From positions 124,001-188,000 of the forward strand of contig JAJFGF010000046.1 in the NCBI GenBank assembly GCA_021776245.1: DNA of 64,000 nucleotides. The letters are read 5' to 3'. The DNA is from Hyphococcus sp. (GTDB lineage Bacteria > Pseudomonadota > Alphaproteobacteria > Caulobacterales > Parvularculaceae). The translations under genes were made by a program, and so were the position numbers. The notes under the pieces are model-generated. The model searched no databases. It was not told where the DNA came from and saw only the letters and a program-made list of their open reading frames with translations. How positions within the stretch are numbered: the first letter of the stretch is position 1; each line of letters starts with the position of its first letter. This document shows positions 7,613 through 15,529 of this stretch, piece by piece.

Positions 7613-9338
7613 CCTCTTGTCGGTATTTCTCGATAATCCGGCGGTGATTCTCACCGTCGGCGCACTGATGTGCATCGCAACGCCGCGTCATCTGGCTGGC
7701 GTAATCATGCTGGCGGCGACAGCAATTTCCGCAGCAAAGCTGCACGCGCTGGGGCTGGGCGATTATGGCGGGATCGTACTCTTTGGCGAGGAGATCATCA
7801 CCATTCGCATTGATCGCTTGTCGCGTATCTTTGCCGTCGTCTTTCACATCGCAATAGCGCTTAATGTTATCTATGCCTGGGGCCAGAAAGACCGCGCCCA
7901 GAATTTTGCAACGCTTGCCTATCCAGCCGCTGCGCTTGGCGGTGTTCTTGCCGGCGATTTCCTTACTCTGTTCATTTGGTGGGAGATGGCCGCGATCACC
8001 AGCGTTTTCCTGGTTTGGGCGCCTGGGACCCGGGCGACTTATGTTTCCGGCATGCGCTATCTGGCAATCCAGGTGCTTTCCGGCGTGATGTTGCTGGGCG
8101 GCATTGCACTTTTCTATCACGAAACCGGTTCACTTGCCTTTGACGCGATCGGTCTGCGGGACGGCAATGGCGTAATCAAATTTTCGGCGTTGGTCATCTT
8201 TATCGCTTTCGGAATCAAAAGCGCCTTTCCGCTGCTGCATAACTGGGTGCAGGACGCCTATCCAAAATCGACGATATCCGGAACGATTATCCTATCGGTC
8301 TTTACCACCAAGCTTGCGGTCTACGCTCTCGCCCGCGGTTTTGCGGGTACGACTGAGCTTATTTATATTGGCGCCGTAATGACGATCTTCCCGATCTTTT
8401 TCGCGCTGATTGAAAACGACCTGCGAAAAGTCCTGACTTATTCCATCAACAACCAGGTGGGCTTCATGGTGGTCGGGATCGGTATCGGTACAGCTGCGTC
8501 GCTCAACGGCGCCGTTGGTTACGCGTTTTCCAACATTATCTTCGAAAGCCTTTTGTTTATGGCGGTCGGCGCCGCGATGTTCCGCACTGGTACGTCCAAG
8601 GCAACAGAGCTTGGCGGGCTTTACCGGACGATGCCGCTGACCCTGACATGTTGCATCATCGGCGCACTTTCGATTTCAGCTTTTCCGGGCTTTGCAGGCT
8701 TTGTCACTAAAGGCCTCATTGTTGACGGCGCAGGCGGTTTTAGTTTCGTTATCTGGCTGACCCTGCTGTTTGCGTCCGCAGGCGTTCTTGAACATGCGGG
8801 CATCAAAATCCCCTATTTTACGTTTTTTGCCCATGACAGCGGCAAGCGTCCGAAAGAGGCGCCGATTCCGATGCTAATCGCTATGGGCGTTGCTGCGGTT
8901 CTATCCGTTGGCATTGGCGTTTACCCGGAACCGCTTTACGCGCTCTTGCCTGATCAAGAACAAATCGCCGGATATCATCCCTACAGCGCCTACCACATTA
9001 TCGAACAGTTGCAGCTGCTTCTTTGGGCCATTCTCGCCTTTGCCGTTTTGATCCTGATCAAATGGTATCCGGCTGAAGTCCCATCCACCAATCTCGATAC
9101 TGACTGGTTTTACCGCGTGCCCGGTAGAGCGCTAATCACCTGGGCGGCCAGCGCCGCACGTGCGACATGGAACGCGCTTTGGGGTATTTTCTCGGGTCGC
9201 GTGAATGTTTTGATGGCGCGCATTTATGCGGTGCATGGACCCGAAGGACAGCTCGCACGCAATTGGCCGATCGGTTTTATGGCGCTTTGGACGGCCGTAT
9301 TGCTTGGTTTGGTGTTGGTTTTATCTTTCCTTGCCTAG
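7599..9338 (+). CDS. Third Proton_antipo_M subunit (MrpA/NuoL-like N-terminal part or MnhD-like)
   Basis: This 579-residue polytopic protein follows a strong ribosome binding site (aaggagg, 7583-7589). It carries the family core: DFLTLFIWWEMAAITSVFLVW near residue 130 (channel Glu), SAFPLLHNWVQDAYPKSTISGT near 208-228 in the position of the lysine-helix and His-x-Trp segment, and RKVLTYSINNQVGFMVVG near 280. A C-terminal extension from about 480 includes WYPAEVPSTNLDTDWFYRVPG and further helices, longer than MnhD and reminiscent of the NuoL/MrpA lateral extension. With the separate MbhD/E-like gene at 2467 it may complete a split MrpA (inference). It ends the operon. Confidence 0.88.
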   Translation: MSASNLLSVFLDNPAVILTVGALMCIATPRHLAGVIMLAATAISAAKLHALGLGDYGGIVLFGEEIITIRIDRLSRIFAVVFHIAIALNVIYAWGQKDRAQNFATLAYPAAALGGVLAGDFLTLFIWWEMAAITSVFLVWAPGTRATYVSGMRYLAIQVLSGVMLLGGIALFYHETGSLAFDAIGLRDGNGVIKFSALVIFIAFGIKSAFPLLHNWVQDAYPKSTISGTIILSVFTTKLAVYALARGFAGTTELIYIGAVMTIFPIFFALIENDLRKVLTYSINNQVGFMVVGIGIGTAASLNGAVGYAFSNIIFESLLFMAVGAAMFRTGTSKATELGGLYRTMPLTLTCCIIGALSISAFPGFAGFVTKGLIVDGAGGFSFVIWLTLLFASAGVLEHAGIKIPYFTFFAHDSGKRPKEAPIPMLIAMGVAAVLSVGIGVYPEPLYALLPDQEQIAGYHPYSAYHIIEQLQLLLWAILAFAVLILIKWYPAEVPSTNLDTDWFYRVPGRALITWAASAARATWNALWGIFSGRVNVLMARIYAVHGPEGQLARNWPIGFMALWTAVLLGLVLVLSFLA

Positions 9339-9358
9339 AACGATGAGCCGCTCGTTCT
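9337..9358 (+). terminator. Possible weak terminator after the Mrp operon
   Basis: A 7-base perfect inverted repeat (arms AGAACGA 9337-9343 and TCGTTCT 9352-9358) with an 8-base loop overlaps the last stop codon. It is followed by ctttg rather than a clear T-run, so termination strength is doubtful. It lies between this operon and the convergent sufE gene. Confidence 0.35.
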
Positions 9359-9373
9359 CTTTGCGCTCAAAAA

Positions 9374-9787
9374 TCATTGCTGAGTCGTGTTTTCAGCGGC
9401 GATGGCGCGGATACGATTTACCATAGAATGCAATCCGTTTGAGCGTTGCGGCGTCAGATGATCTTTTAGATCAAATGGGGCCAACGCAGCCTGCGGATCA
9501 ATGCCGCGCATTTCCTGCGGGGACTTGCCTGAATAAAGTGCAATCAGGAGCGCGACGAGGCCCTTGACGATATGCGAGTCAGAATCGCCTTGAAGCGCAA
9601 TTACGTCGCCCCCGCGCACTGCATGAAGCCAGACCTGGCTGGCGCAGCCGCGCACTTTGCGGTGTTCATCGCGGAAAGCTTCAGGATAGGGCGGCAGGCT
9701 TCGCCCGAGGTCGATCAGATATTTATACCGATCGTCCCATTCATCGAGAAATTCGAAGTCGTCGCGGATTTGCTCAAAACTCGCCAT
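9374..9787 (-). CDS. sufE: SufE-family cysteine desulfurase accessory protein
   Basis: This 137-residue protein fits SufE/CsdE in length and sequence. The N-terminal helix with DDFEFLDEWDDRYKYLIDLG is a SufE hallmark. Cys48 in VRGCASQVWL is the sulfur-accepting cysteine. Further conserved segments are DSDSHIVKGLVALLIALYSGKSP and LTPQRSNGLHSM. SufE receives persulfide from the SufS desulfurase and passes it to the SufBCD scaffold for Fe-S cluster assembly in the cytoplasm. The gene stands alone, convergent with the Mrp operon and divergent from the hemerythrin-like gene. No other suf gene is in the window, so it is unlinked to the main cluster. Confidence 0.93.
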   Translation of the reverse strand: MASFEQIRDDFEFLDEWDDRYKYLIDLGRSLPPYPEAFRDEHRKVRGCASQVWLHAVRGGDVIALQGDSDSHIVKGLVALLIALYSGKSPQEMRGIDPQAALAPFDLKDHLTPQRSNGLHSMVNRIRAIAAENTTQQ

Positions 9788-9903
9788 GGAGATGGAGATA
9801 AGCTGTTAGCGGACCGCGGACAAGCCGCCATATATCGGCTCGACGCCACGTGCGTAATTTGATAGGAATTGTGTCTGGGCTAAACGTCAAAGCGCGTCAG
9901 AAT

Positions 9904-10458
9904 ATGACCATAATTGATACGATCAAGGATGAGCATGTGCGCCTGATGAGCCGTCTGGCGTTGTTGAAGCGTGAGATCGATATTTGGACGCGCAACGGTG
10001 AGCCTGACTATGAACTGCTCTATCTTCTGGCCCAGTATTTTATGAAATTTCCCGATGAAATACATCACAAGAAAGAGGATCGAATCTACGAAGCGTTGAT
10101 TGGAGCCGGTGTTTTGGAAACCGAATACCTCTCGCGGTTGAAAACCGAACACGAACATATGGCCGCCCAGGCCGCACAGTTCGCCGAACATTTTGACGAC
10201 CTCCTGGCGCATCATGCTTCGCCAAAATGGGCGATGATCGACAAAGTTAAAAAATTCATTGCGATGCAGGAGTTGCACATGGCCGACGAGGAATCGCAAT
10301 TCCTGCCGCTGGCGCAAAAAGAGCTTTCCAAAAAACGCCTCAGTGAAATCAATGAGGCAGTTCAAAATGAATTGATTACCGATGCCGCGCGGGCGTCTTT
10401 TCGATTGCTCGCCGGCATCGATGCTGAAATCGACAACCACGTTGCGAAGAAAAACTGA
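9904..10458 (+). CDS. Hemerythrin-like (HHE) domain protein
   Basis: This 184-residue helical protein has HHE-type ligand residues in order: His11 (DEHVRL), His54/His55 with Glu58 (EIHHKKEDRIYEAL), His83/His85 (EHEHM), and His125 with Glu129/130 (ELHMADEESQFLPLA). Hemerythrin-like domains carry a non-haem di-iron centre and bind O2, NO or iron, or act in damage repair (the DnrN/RIC type also has such a domain). The open frame extends upstream, but ATG 9904 gives the usual MTIIDTIKDEH start. The stop codon is the first codon of a small two-hairpin repeat. The neighbouring SufE, an Fe-S assembly factor, is divergent, and a shared iron or oxidative theme is only suggestive. Confidence 0.85.
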   Translation: MTIIDTIKDEHVRLMSRLALLKREIDIWTRNGEPDYELLYLLAQYFMKFPDEIHHKKEDRIYEALIGAGVLETEYLSRLKTEHEHMAAQAAQFAEHFDDLLAHHASPKWAMIDKVKKFIAMQELHMADEESQFLPLAQKELSKKRLSEINEAVQNELITDAARASFRLLAGIDAEIDNHVAKKN

Positions 10459-10525
10459 AGCATGGCGCGAAGTCGAAAGCGAAGCTTTCGAGGAGAACCA
10501 TCTGGCGGTCCACCGCCAAGCTTTC
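10456..10525 (+). repeat. Two-hairpin short repeat, copy A
   Basis: It begins with the stop codon of the hemerythrin-like gene (TGAAGC). Hairpin 1 has GAAAGC and GCTTTC arms (10475-10489). A shared single-stranded core AGGAGAACC follows at 10491-10499, then hairpin 2 with TGGCGG and CCGCCA arms. The same layout recurs at 14667, with almost no gaps between copies. It could be a REP-type element or a shared mRNA 3' structure. Confidence 0.7.
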
Positions 10526-10554
10526 GAAAACATCATGCGAAAACAATAATCTGA

Positions 10555-10589
10555 AGCAAAATGCCGATTCAGGTTATTTGCATTTTGCT
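10555..10589 (+). repeat. Inverted repeat with 10-base perfect arms
   Basis: The arms are AGCAAAATGC (10555-10564) and GCATTTTGCT (10580-10589), with a 15-base spacer. No T-run follows. The arm sequence resembles the palindrome at 62073 (AGCAGAATG), so both may belong to one dispersed family. Together with copy A of the two-hairpin repeat, it is the only structured element in the 385-base gap between the hemerythrin-like gene and the esterase; the rest shows no convincing gene. Confidence 0.65.
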
Positions 10590-10843
10590 GCAGGTCGCAA
10601 GCGAGGCGGCGCGCACGCTATTTGCGTGACAAAATCCCTCAAACTCCAGAATTCTCTTCGCTTCGGTGGTTCCGTTTCTACAAATATTGGTATTCGGCCC
10701 CATGCCGTTGCGCATGCTGCGACAATTTCCCGGCAAATGCCGCCGCGGCGACCGGAGGCTATAGCGCGATGAAGCGTTTTCTTTTTGCACGGTTGCCGAG
10801 TTACAATGAAAACGAAATACCCACTGCGAAAGGTTCGATCCTC

Positions 10844-12031
10844 ATGCCCTATAAATCGCTAATAGTCATTTTTGTCGCTACAACGACGATAGCAGGCAAC
10901 GCGGCGGCGGACACCTATGGTTCCGCTGAACGAACCAGCGAGCATACAATCACTTCAAAACAGCTCGGCGAAGAGCGCGAAATATATATTCGAACGCCGC
11001 CGAATTATGTACGTGGAGACAATGCCTATCCGGTTGTCTATGTGCTTGATGGTGAGTGGAATTTTGAATTTGTCGCTAGTTATCTCGACTATATGTTTGA
11101 TAATGAAGTCTATCCGGAAATGATTGTTACCGGGGTCAAGAACGTTAATCGCAATCGCGATTATGTGCCGCAAAAAGATGCCTATTTTGACGATACTGGC
11201 GAGGCCGACAAATTTCTAGGATTCGTTACTGATGAATGGATTGAATATGTCGACATGGAATTTTCGACAAGCGGCGAGCGGGTATTGATAGGTCATTCCT
11301 TTGGCGGCGTTTTTACCTTGCACACGTTGTTTCGGGAGCCGGAGCAATTTGACGCCTATATTGCGCTCGGCTCCAGCGCCTGGATTGCAGACCAAGTTCT
11401 TTTTAACGAGGCGACAGCCTTTTTCGAGGGCGTGAAAAATACCGAGGCGTTTGTTTATATGGCTGTGGGCGAAGGGGACGGAGGCCCAACGGTGCCATCC
11501 AGCACTGATTTGGCCGCGTTGTTTGAGGAGAAAGCGCCAGCTTCGCTTGAATGGACCTTTCGAATTACACCGAAGGCAGACCATTTTAAGAATTTTGCAG
11601 CTGGTTTACACGATGCATTTATGGCGTTGTTCCCTGCATGGAATTTCGAGGAAGAAGTTAGGGCGCACGGTGAATCTCGGGGCGCTGCCGGCGTCAATGC
11701 GTGGTTTTATAAAAAGCGTGCAGCGCTTGGATTCCGGTTTAAGCCAGCCTGGTTTGATATGGGCGTTACAGCAATTGCGTTGTCGCAGAACGATAAAGGG
11801 GAAGCGGCCCTTGCTTTGATGGCGCAACTGCGAACCTACTATCCGGGAAATCCCCATGTTGCCGCATTTTCTGCTTCGGTATTTGAAAACCTCGAACAAT
11901 TTGCTCATGCCGAACAAGAAATTCTTCGCGCCATTGCCATCGCAAATAAGCGAAAACTGCACCCAAATGAGATTCACATTGATCAGTTGAAGCGCAGGCT
12001 GGACGGCGTGCGTGACGCGCAAAACAACTAA
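10844..12031 (+). CDS. Secreted esterase of the IroE/Fes (esterase D) type
   Basis: This 395-residue protein begins with a signal peptide (MPYKSLIVIFVATTTIAGNAAA). The alpha/beta-hydrolase part (about 30-285) starts with a substrate-free lid segment REIYIRTPPNY and VVYVLDGEW, has the nucleophile Ser152 in GHSFGG, and a likely catalytic His in KADHFKNF near residue 250. This layout matches the putative esterase/enterochelin-esterase family. Residues 300-395 are helical and resemble a tetratricopeptide-like extension. An ATG at 10769 with ggagg upstream would add 25 residues before the signal peptide and is less likely. The substrate is unknown. The gene is single and followed by a clear terminator. 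Confidence 0.82.
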   Translation: MPYKSLIVIFVATTTIAGNAAADTYGSAERTSEHTITSKQLGEEREIYIRTPPNYVRGDNAYPVVYVLDGEWNFEFVASYLDYMFDNEVYPEMIVTGVKNVNRNRDYVPQKDAYFDDTGEADKFLGFVTDEWIEYVDMEFSTSGERVLIGHSFGGVFTLHTLFREPEQFDAYIALGSSAWIADQVLFNEATAFFEGVKNTEAFVYMAVGEGDGGPTVPSSTDLAALFEEKAPASLEWTFRITPKADHFKNFAAGLHDAFMALFPAWNFEEEVRAHGESRGAAGVNAWFYKKRAALGFRFKPAWFDMGVTAIALSQNDKGEAALALMAQLRTYYPGNPHVAAFSASVFENLEQFAHAEQEILRAIAIANKRKLHPNEIHIDQLKRRLDGVRDAQNN

Positions 12032-12071
12032 GTTGGTTGGGGTCAAAATGTGATGCCAGCCGGTTAGAAAA

Positions 12072-12095
12072 AAGCCGCCCCCGAAGGAGCGGCTT
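12072..12095. terminator. Bidirectional hairpin terminator
   Basis: The arms AAGCCGC (12072-12078) and GCGGCTT (12089-12095) pair perfectly around a 10-base loop. An A-run precedes the hairpin and attgtt follows it, so it can work for the esterase gene on the plus strand and for the convergent gene ending at 12134 on the minus strand. Confidence 0.75.
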
Positions 12096-12133
12096 ATTGT
12101 TCATTGCCGAGCTGCGTCAAGTGAGAGTCTAAG

Positions 12134-13132
12134 TCAGCTCGCGCCTGCGCCAGCGACCCAGCCGGTGCATGTTGCGACATCGCCCAACGCATGTTCGCCG
12201 AGGCAAAAGGCTTCTTCATAAGGCGTCCGCGTCGCGGCGATACATTGATCGAGGGTCAGTTTCGCCATGGAAAGGCAACGTTCCGATTTATTGTTTTTGG
12301 CGTATACCTCGACGATCTTGTCGTTAATGCCGCCAGTCGAATAGCGCGCGGCCAGATTCAAAACGCGGTCCATAATGACCTGGGCATTGGCTTCACTCAT
12401 CCGGCCTTTGCCTGCGTCTTCGCCCCAGTCGGCCCTCCAATTGCCGTTTTCGCTGGCAAGTGCGGGTGCGGTCACGCGGCCACTGGTGGTGCGGTGAAAG
12501 TCAGGCGCCGCGGGCGCGCTCCTTTTCCGGCTGTAATTTGCCGCTTCGGTAATGCGTTTCTGGCTGGGCTCGATGCGTTTTTTGCCCCAGCTGGTTTTTT
12601 GCATCGCATAGGCTTGTTCCTTAAAGGCTTCGCCAAGTGCGCTGATGCGTGCGCCGTCCTGCATCGTCATCGCCAGCACGGCCTCAACGGCTTTGTTGGC
12701 GCCATCGAGTTTGCGGATGTAACTAGGATCCTGCGCGAGATTGGAAAGCAGCCCATCGCGTCCGCCAGGTTTGCCGCGCCGCGCTTTTTTCTTCATTTCC
12801 TTGTTTAATGCCGCAGCTAATTCCGGCGTGTCGGCGGCGACCAGGGCCGCATAGGCGACCCAGCCTGCGGAGAGATCTTCCGAATTATGCGCGGCAAAAC
12901 GGCGATGCGCCTCTCGCGTGATATCGGCGTTTTTAAACGGCATGGCTTCAATTGCTGCTACGTCCTCGCGGAACCTTATGTAATCCGCAGCTTGTCGTTC
13001 AAGCGCGTTGTCTTTTGGCTGCGCAAGCGTATCGGCCGAAACGCCTGTGGCCGCAAAACCGGCGAAAAGAGCCAGTATGGCGGCGCTACGCGGTGATTTT
13101 CGTGCGCATTTGATCTGTCTGCTACGCGACAT
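12134..13132 (-). CDS. Secreted protein of unknown function
   Basis: This 332-residue protein has a basic start and a hydrophobic signal segment (SAAILALFAGFAATGVSA, about 15-33). ATG at 13132 follows a good ribosome binding site (gggagaag on the minus strand), so the longer open frame is not used. The mature part is mostly helical and Ala-rich. The C-terminal 65 residues contain three spaced cysteine pairs or singles (ERCLSMAKLTLDQCIAA, EEAFCLGEH, VATCTGW), suggesting disulfides in the periplasm. I recognise no family and no catalytic motif. It is a single gene flanked by a terminator and a 277-base upstream region. Confidence 0.7.
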   Translation of the reverse strand: MSRSRQIKCARKSPRSAAILALFAGFAATGVSADTLAQPKDNALERQAADYIRFREDVAAIEAMPFKNADITREAHRRFAAHNSEDLSAGWVAYAALVAADTPELAAALNKEMKKKARRGKPGGRDGLLSNLAQDPSYIRKLDGANKAVEAVLAMTMQDGARISALGEAFKEQAYAMQKTSWGKKRIEPSQKRITEAANYSRKRSAPAAPDFHRTTSGRVTAPALASENGNWRADWGEDAGKGRMSEANAQVIMDRVLNLAARYSTGGINDKIVEVYAKNNKSERCLSMAKLTLDQCIAATRTPYEEAFCLGEHALGDVATCTGWVAGAGAS

Positions 13133-13409
13133 ACGAATACTTCTCCCAAACACGACGGCCCCCAACAATTGGGCTTCCCCGGAAAGCTGCCGCCACGATA
13201 GCGCTGCACGGTTTAACACCTACCTGACCATCCTAGCCGAATTATAGTCAAATTCGACCTGTTCAGCCCGCTCCCAGGTTAAATTTCAGGCATTTTCCGG
13301 GATTCAGCATTTATTAACGACAACACCGCCATGGTGAAGATGCATTAACGAATCTAACGGCCGGGTTAATGCCGGCCACCGCCGCCAAACCTCTAAAGCC
13401 CTCGATTCA

Positions 13410-14669
13410 ATGGATTTTCGTCCAATCTCCTACCTTAAAAAACTCGCCAGCGGCGCCGGCGGCGGACCGGTCTGGCGAGGCGGCGCCGGCGATATTGTGC
13501 TCAAATTGACCAGTGACGGGACCATCCTCGACATATCGGCATCGGCCGACGAAATCATCGGTGCGGCCGGAAATCTGGTGGGCCGCTCCCTTTACGATTT
13601 CGTCCGGCGGGAAGACCGCGCGATTGTGCGCGTTGCACTCAGCCGCGCTGCGGACGGTGAAGTGCTCAACCGGCGTGATGAGCGTGCGGCGTTCCGTCTC
13701 CTGCGGTTGCGCCGTGCGCCGGCGCTCGCTGAAATATCATTTTTGCCGATTGGCAGGGGCCAGGTAAAAGCGCTGATTCGCGATCGGGCAGGCGAGCTTG
13801 CAAAACTGCGTTTGTCGCGCGCGGCGTCGGAAAGCAAGCCTCAGAGAGTAACGGCAGAGGCGAATGCGGGCGGCGTCGATATGATGGCTGATCTCGGTCA
13901 CGAGCTCAAAACGCCGCTGAACGCCATAATGGGTTTTGCGGAAACCATGCGGGCTGAAACCTTTGGCCCTCTCGGCAACGACAAATATAAGGAATATGCC
14001 GGTCACATTCATTCCTCCGGCGCCCATTTACTTGATCTGATCGGAACGATCCTGGACAGCGCAAAGGTCGAGGCGGGGCGTTATGCGCTGACGCCAGAAC
14101 TGACGGCGCCCGGGCCCATCGCACATGATTGCGCTGAGATGGTTCGCGGACAAGCAGAAGCAGCCGGACTAAAACTCACCGTTAATATCGCGCCGAACCT
14201 GCCGGAGGTCATGCTCGATGCGCGTGCGGTCAAACAGATCTTGATCAATCTTTTATCCAATGCGGTAAAATTTACTGCTGACGGGGGCATCGATCTTTCT
14301 GTTTCCGAAAATTGCGGCGCTCTTGATTTTGTCGTGCGCGATACCGGCATTGGCATGAACCAGATCGCGCTCGCAAAACTTGGCGGGCGATTTACGGAGG
14401 TTCATCAAAATGGCGTCCGTGGATCGACGGGCAGCGGGCTCGGTTTGTCGCTGGCCTTCTCGCTGGCAAAACTCCATGGCGGCGCGCTAAGGCTCGACAG
14501 CGCTGCCGGCGAGGGAACGACCGCCCGTCTGACATTGCCGTTACGCAAAAGCCGGGGCGATTTTTGTAAAACTCAGCCTGAATTCAGCCGCGCAGGCGAT
14601 ATTCAAAGCCAGCTTGATCGTGTCGCGAGATATCGCCGCGAGCGGGCGGCCAAAGCGAGTGCCGCCTGA
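13410..14669 (+). CDS. Soluble PAS-domain histidine kinase, PleC/DivJ-like
   Basis: This 419-residue kinase has no membrane helix. A PAS-like domain spans about 28-125 (LKLTSDGTILDISASADEIIG), and the phosphoacceptor helix holds His164 in LGHELKTPLNAIMGF. It is followed by the FGPLGNDKYKEY segment shared with PleC-type kinases. The ATPase domain has the N box (ILINLLSNAVKF), G1 (DTGIGM) and G2 (GSGLGLS). The C-terminal 40 residues are basic and poorly conserved in appearance. No response regulator gene is adjacent. PleC/DivJ kinases set the phosphorylation state of DivK in alphaproteobacterial cell-cycle control; this protein may feed that pathway (inference). Its stop codon is the first codon of repeat copy B. 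Confidence 0.88.
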   Translation: MDFRPISYLKKLASGAGGGPVWRGGAGDIVLKLTSDGTILDISASADEIIGAAGNLVGRSLYDFVRREDRAIVRVALSRAADGEVLNRRDERAAFRLLRLRRAPALAEISFLPIGRGQVKALIRDRAGELAKLRLSRAASESKPQRVTAEANAGGVDMMADLGHELKTPLNAIMGFAETMRAETFGPLGNDKYKEYAGHIHSSGAHLLDLIGTILDSAKVEAGRYALTPELTAPGPIAHDCAEMVRGQAEAAGLKLTVNIAPNLPEVMLDARAVKQILINLLSNAVKFTADGGIDLSVSENCGALDFVVRDTGIGMNQIALAKLGGRFTEVHQNGVRGSTGSGLGLSLAFSLAKLHGGALRLDSAAGEGTTARLTLPLRKSRGDFCKTQPEFSRAGDIQSQLDRVARYRRERAAKASAA

Positions 14670-14737
14670 AGCGTAATCAGGAGTTGAAAGCAGTGCTTTC
14701 AAGGAGAACCGTTTGGCGGCCTCGCCGCCAAACTCCG
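14667..14737 (+). repeat. Two-hairpin short repeat, copy B
   Basis: This is the second copy of the element at 10456. It again begins with the stop codon of the upstream gene (TGAAGC). GAAAGC/GCTTTC arms pair at 14686-14700, then AAGGAGAACC, then TGGCGG/CCGCCA arms. The first hairpin and core align with copy A without gaps; the second loop is one base longer. It sits right at the broken 5' edge of a sterol desaturase remnant. Confidence 0.7.
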
Positions 14738-14753
14738 GTTCGATCGCGCGACA

Positions 14754-15203
14754 TTGGAGGCGAGCGTCGTATGGGTCTGCGGTCTGCCGCCCGAAGGCAT
14801 ATTATTGAATTTCATCATATTGGCCCTGTTCAACACGATAACCCACGCGAATGTCGCTTTGCCGGCGCGCGTCGATCGGGCGCTTTCAGCGCTTGTCGTC
14901 ACGCCCAATATTCATCGATTGCACCATTCAATGTCACCGGAACGTCAGATTACCAATTTTGGAACCATCTTCACCCTTTGGGATCGGCTCTTCGGCACGT
15001 TCTGCGCGGCCAAAGAGCTGCGACAGGATGAGGAATTCGGCGTTGACGCAAGCGAGACGAACGGGCCAGAAAGTTTTGCGAATCTTGCGCTTGATCCGTT
15101 TTTCAGCCCGATGGACAATAGCGATGGAAAAGGCGTTCTTCGCGACGCTGATGCAGGAACAAAAGCCATAAATGCCCAGCGACGAACCGCGCCTCAAAAC
15201 TGA
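14754..15203 (+). pseudogene. 5'-truncated fatty acid hydroxylase/sterol desaturase remnant
   Basis: The translated 149 residues match only the C-terminal half of the sterol desaturase superfamily: GLPPEGILLNFIILALF, THANVALP, and the last histidine cluster TPNIHRLHHSMSPE followed by NFGTIFTLWDRLFGTF. Intact members have about 250-300 residues with two more histidine clusters (HDxxHR-type) and four helices upstream. These are missing, so the di-iron site cannot form. Immediately upstream lies repeat copy B and then the kinase stop codon. This looks like a deletion remnant. Its 3' end overlaps the start of the DUF1491 gene by 32 bases. Confidence 0.8.
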
Positions 15204-15501
15204 AATTCGCGTTTCCGCGCATCTGCGCAGGGCGCAGATCGCCGGCGCGTTCGCAACCATTGCGCGCCGCGGCGATCCTGATGCGGGTGCGGTTGCTGTC
15301 AAAGTTTATTTAGGCGGATCAACCGCGCGGTTGTTTATCCAGAGCCGTGACCTTGACGGTAAAATGATGTGGCGCGAGCCGTTCGAAGATGATTGCTCGG
15401 AAACCAACATCGACAGCTGGTTGAAAAAAGAGGCGTTAATTGATCCCGATCTTTGGGTTGTGGAGATTGAAGACCAGGCTGGGCGCGCGTTTCTCGACTA
15501 A
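15172..15501 (+). CDS. DUF1491 family protein
   Basis: This 109-residue cytoplasmic protein has the full DUF1491 pattern, a family restricted largely to Alphaproteobacteria: an N-terminal RLKTEIRVSAHLRRAQIAGAFATIARRGDPDAGAV, a central strand region with MMWREPF, and the C-terminal IDPDLWVVEIEDQAGRAFLD. The function is unknown. The ATG lies within the end of the degraded desaturase frame. The start is supported by the family N-terminus. Confidence 0.88.
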   Translation: MPSDEPRLKTEIRVSAHLRRAQIAGAFATIARRGDPDAGAVAVKVYLGGSTARLFIQSRDLDGKMMWREPFEDDCSETNIDSWLKKEALIDPDLWVVEIEDQAGRAFLD

Positions 15502-15529
15502 TAAGTGATCCCCGGCAAAAGACAGCTGG

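Noticed and set aside
9880-10536. Antisense ORF opposite the hemerythrin-like gene
   Set aside because: A shadow of the real gene; Phe/Arg/Gln-rich with no recognisable motif.
10622-10843. 74-residue extension of the esterase
   Set aside because: It is Cys/Arg-rich with no ribosome site at its start and would bury the signal peptide; ATG 10844 is better.
13310-13375. Possible CtrA-type binding site before the soluble kinase gene
   Set aside because: TTAACGAATCTAAC is close to TTAA-N7-TTAAC but the second half lacks the first T at the right spacing, so I do not call it.
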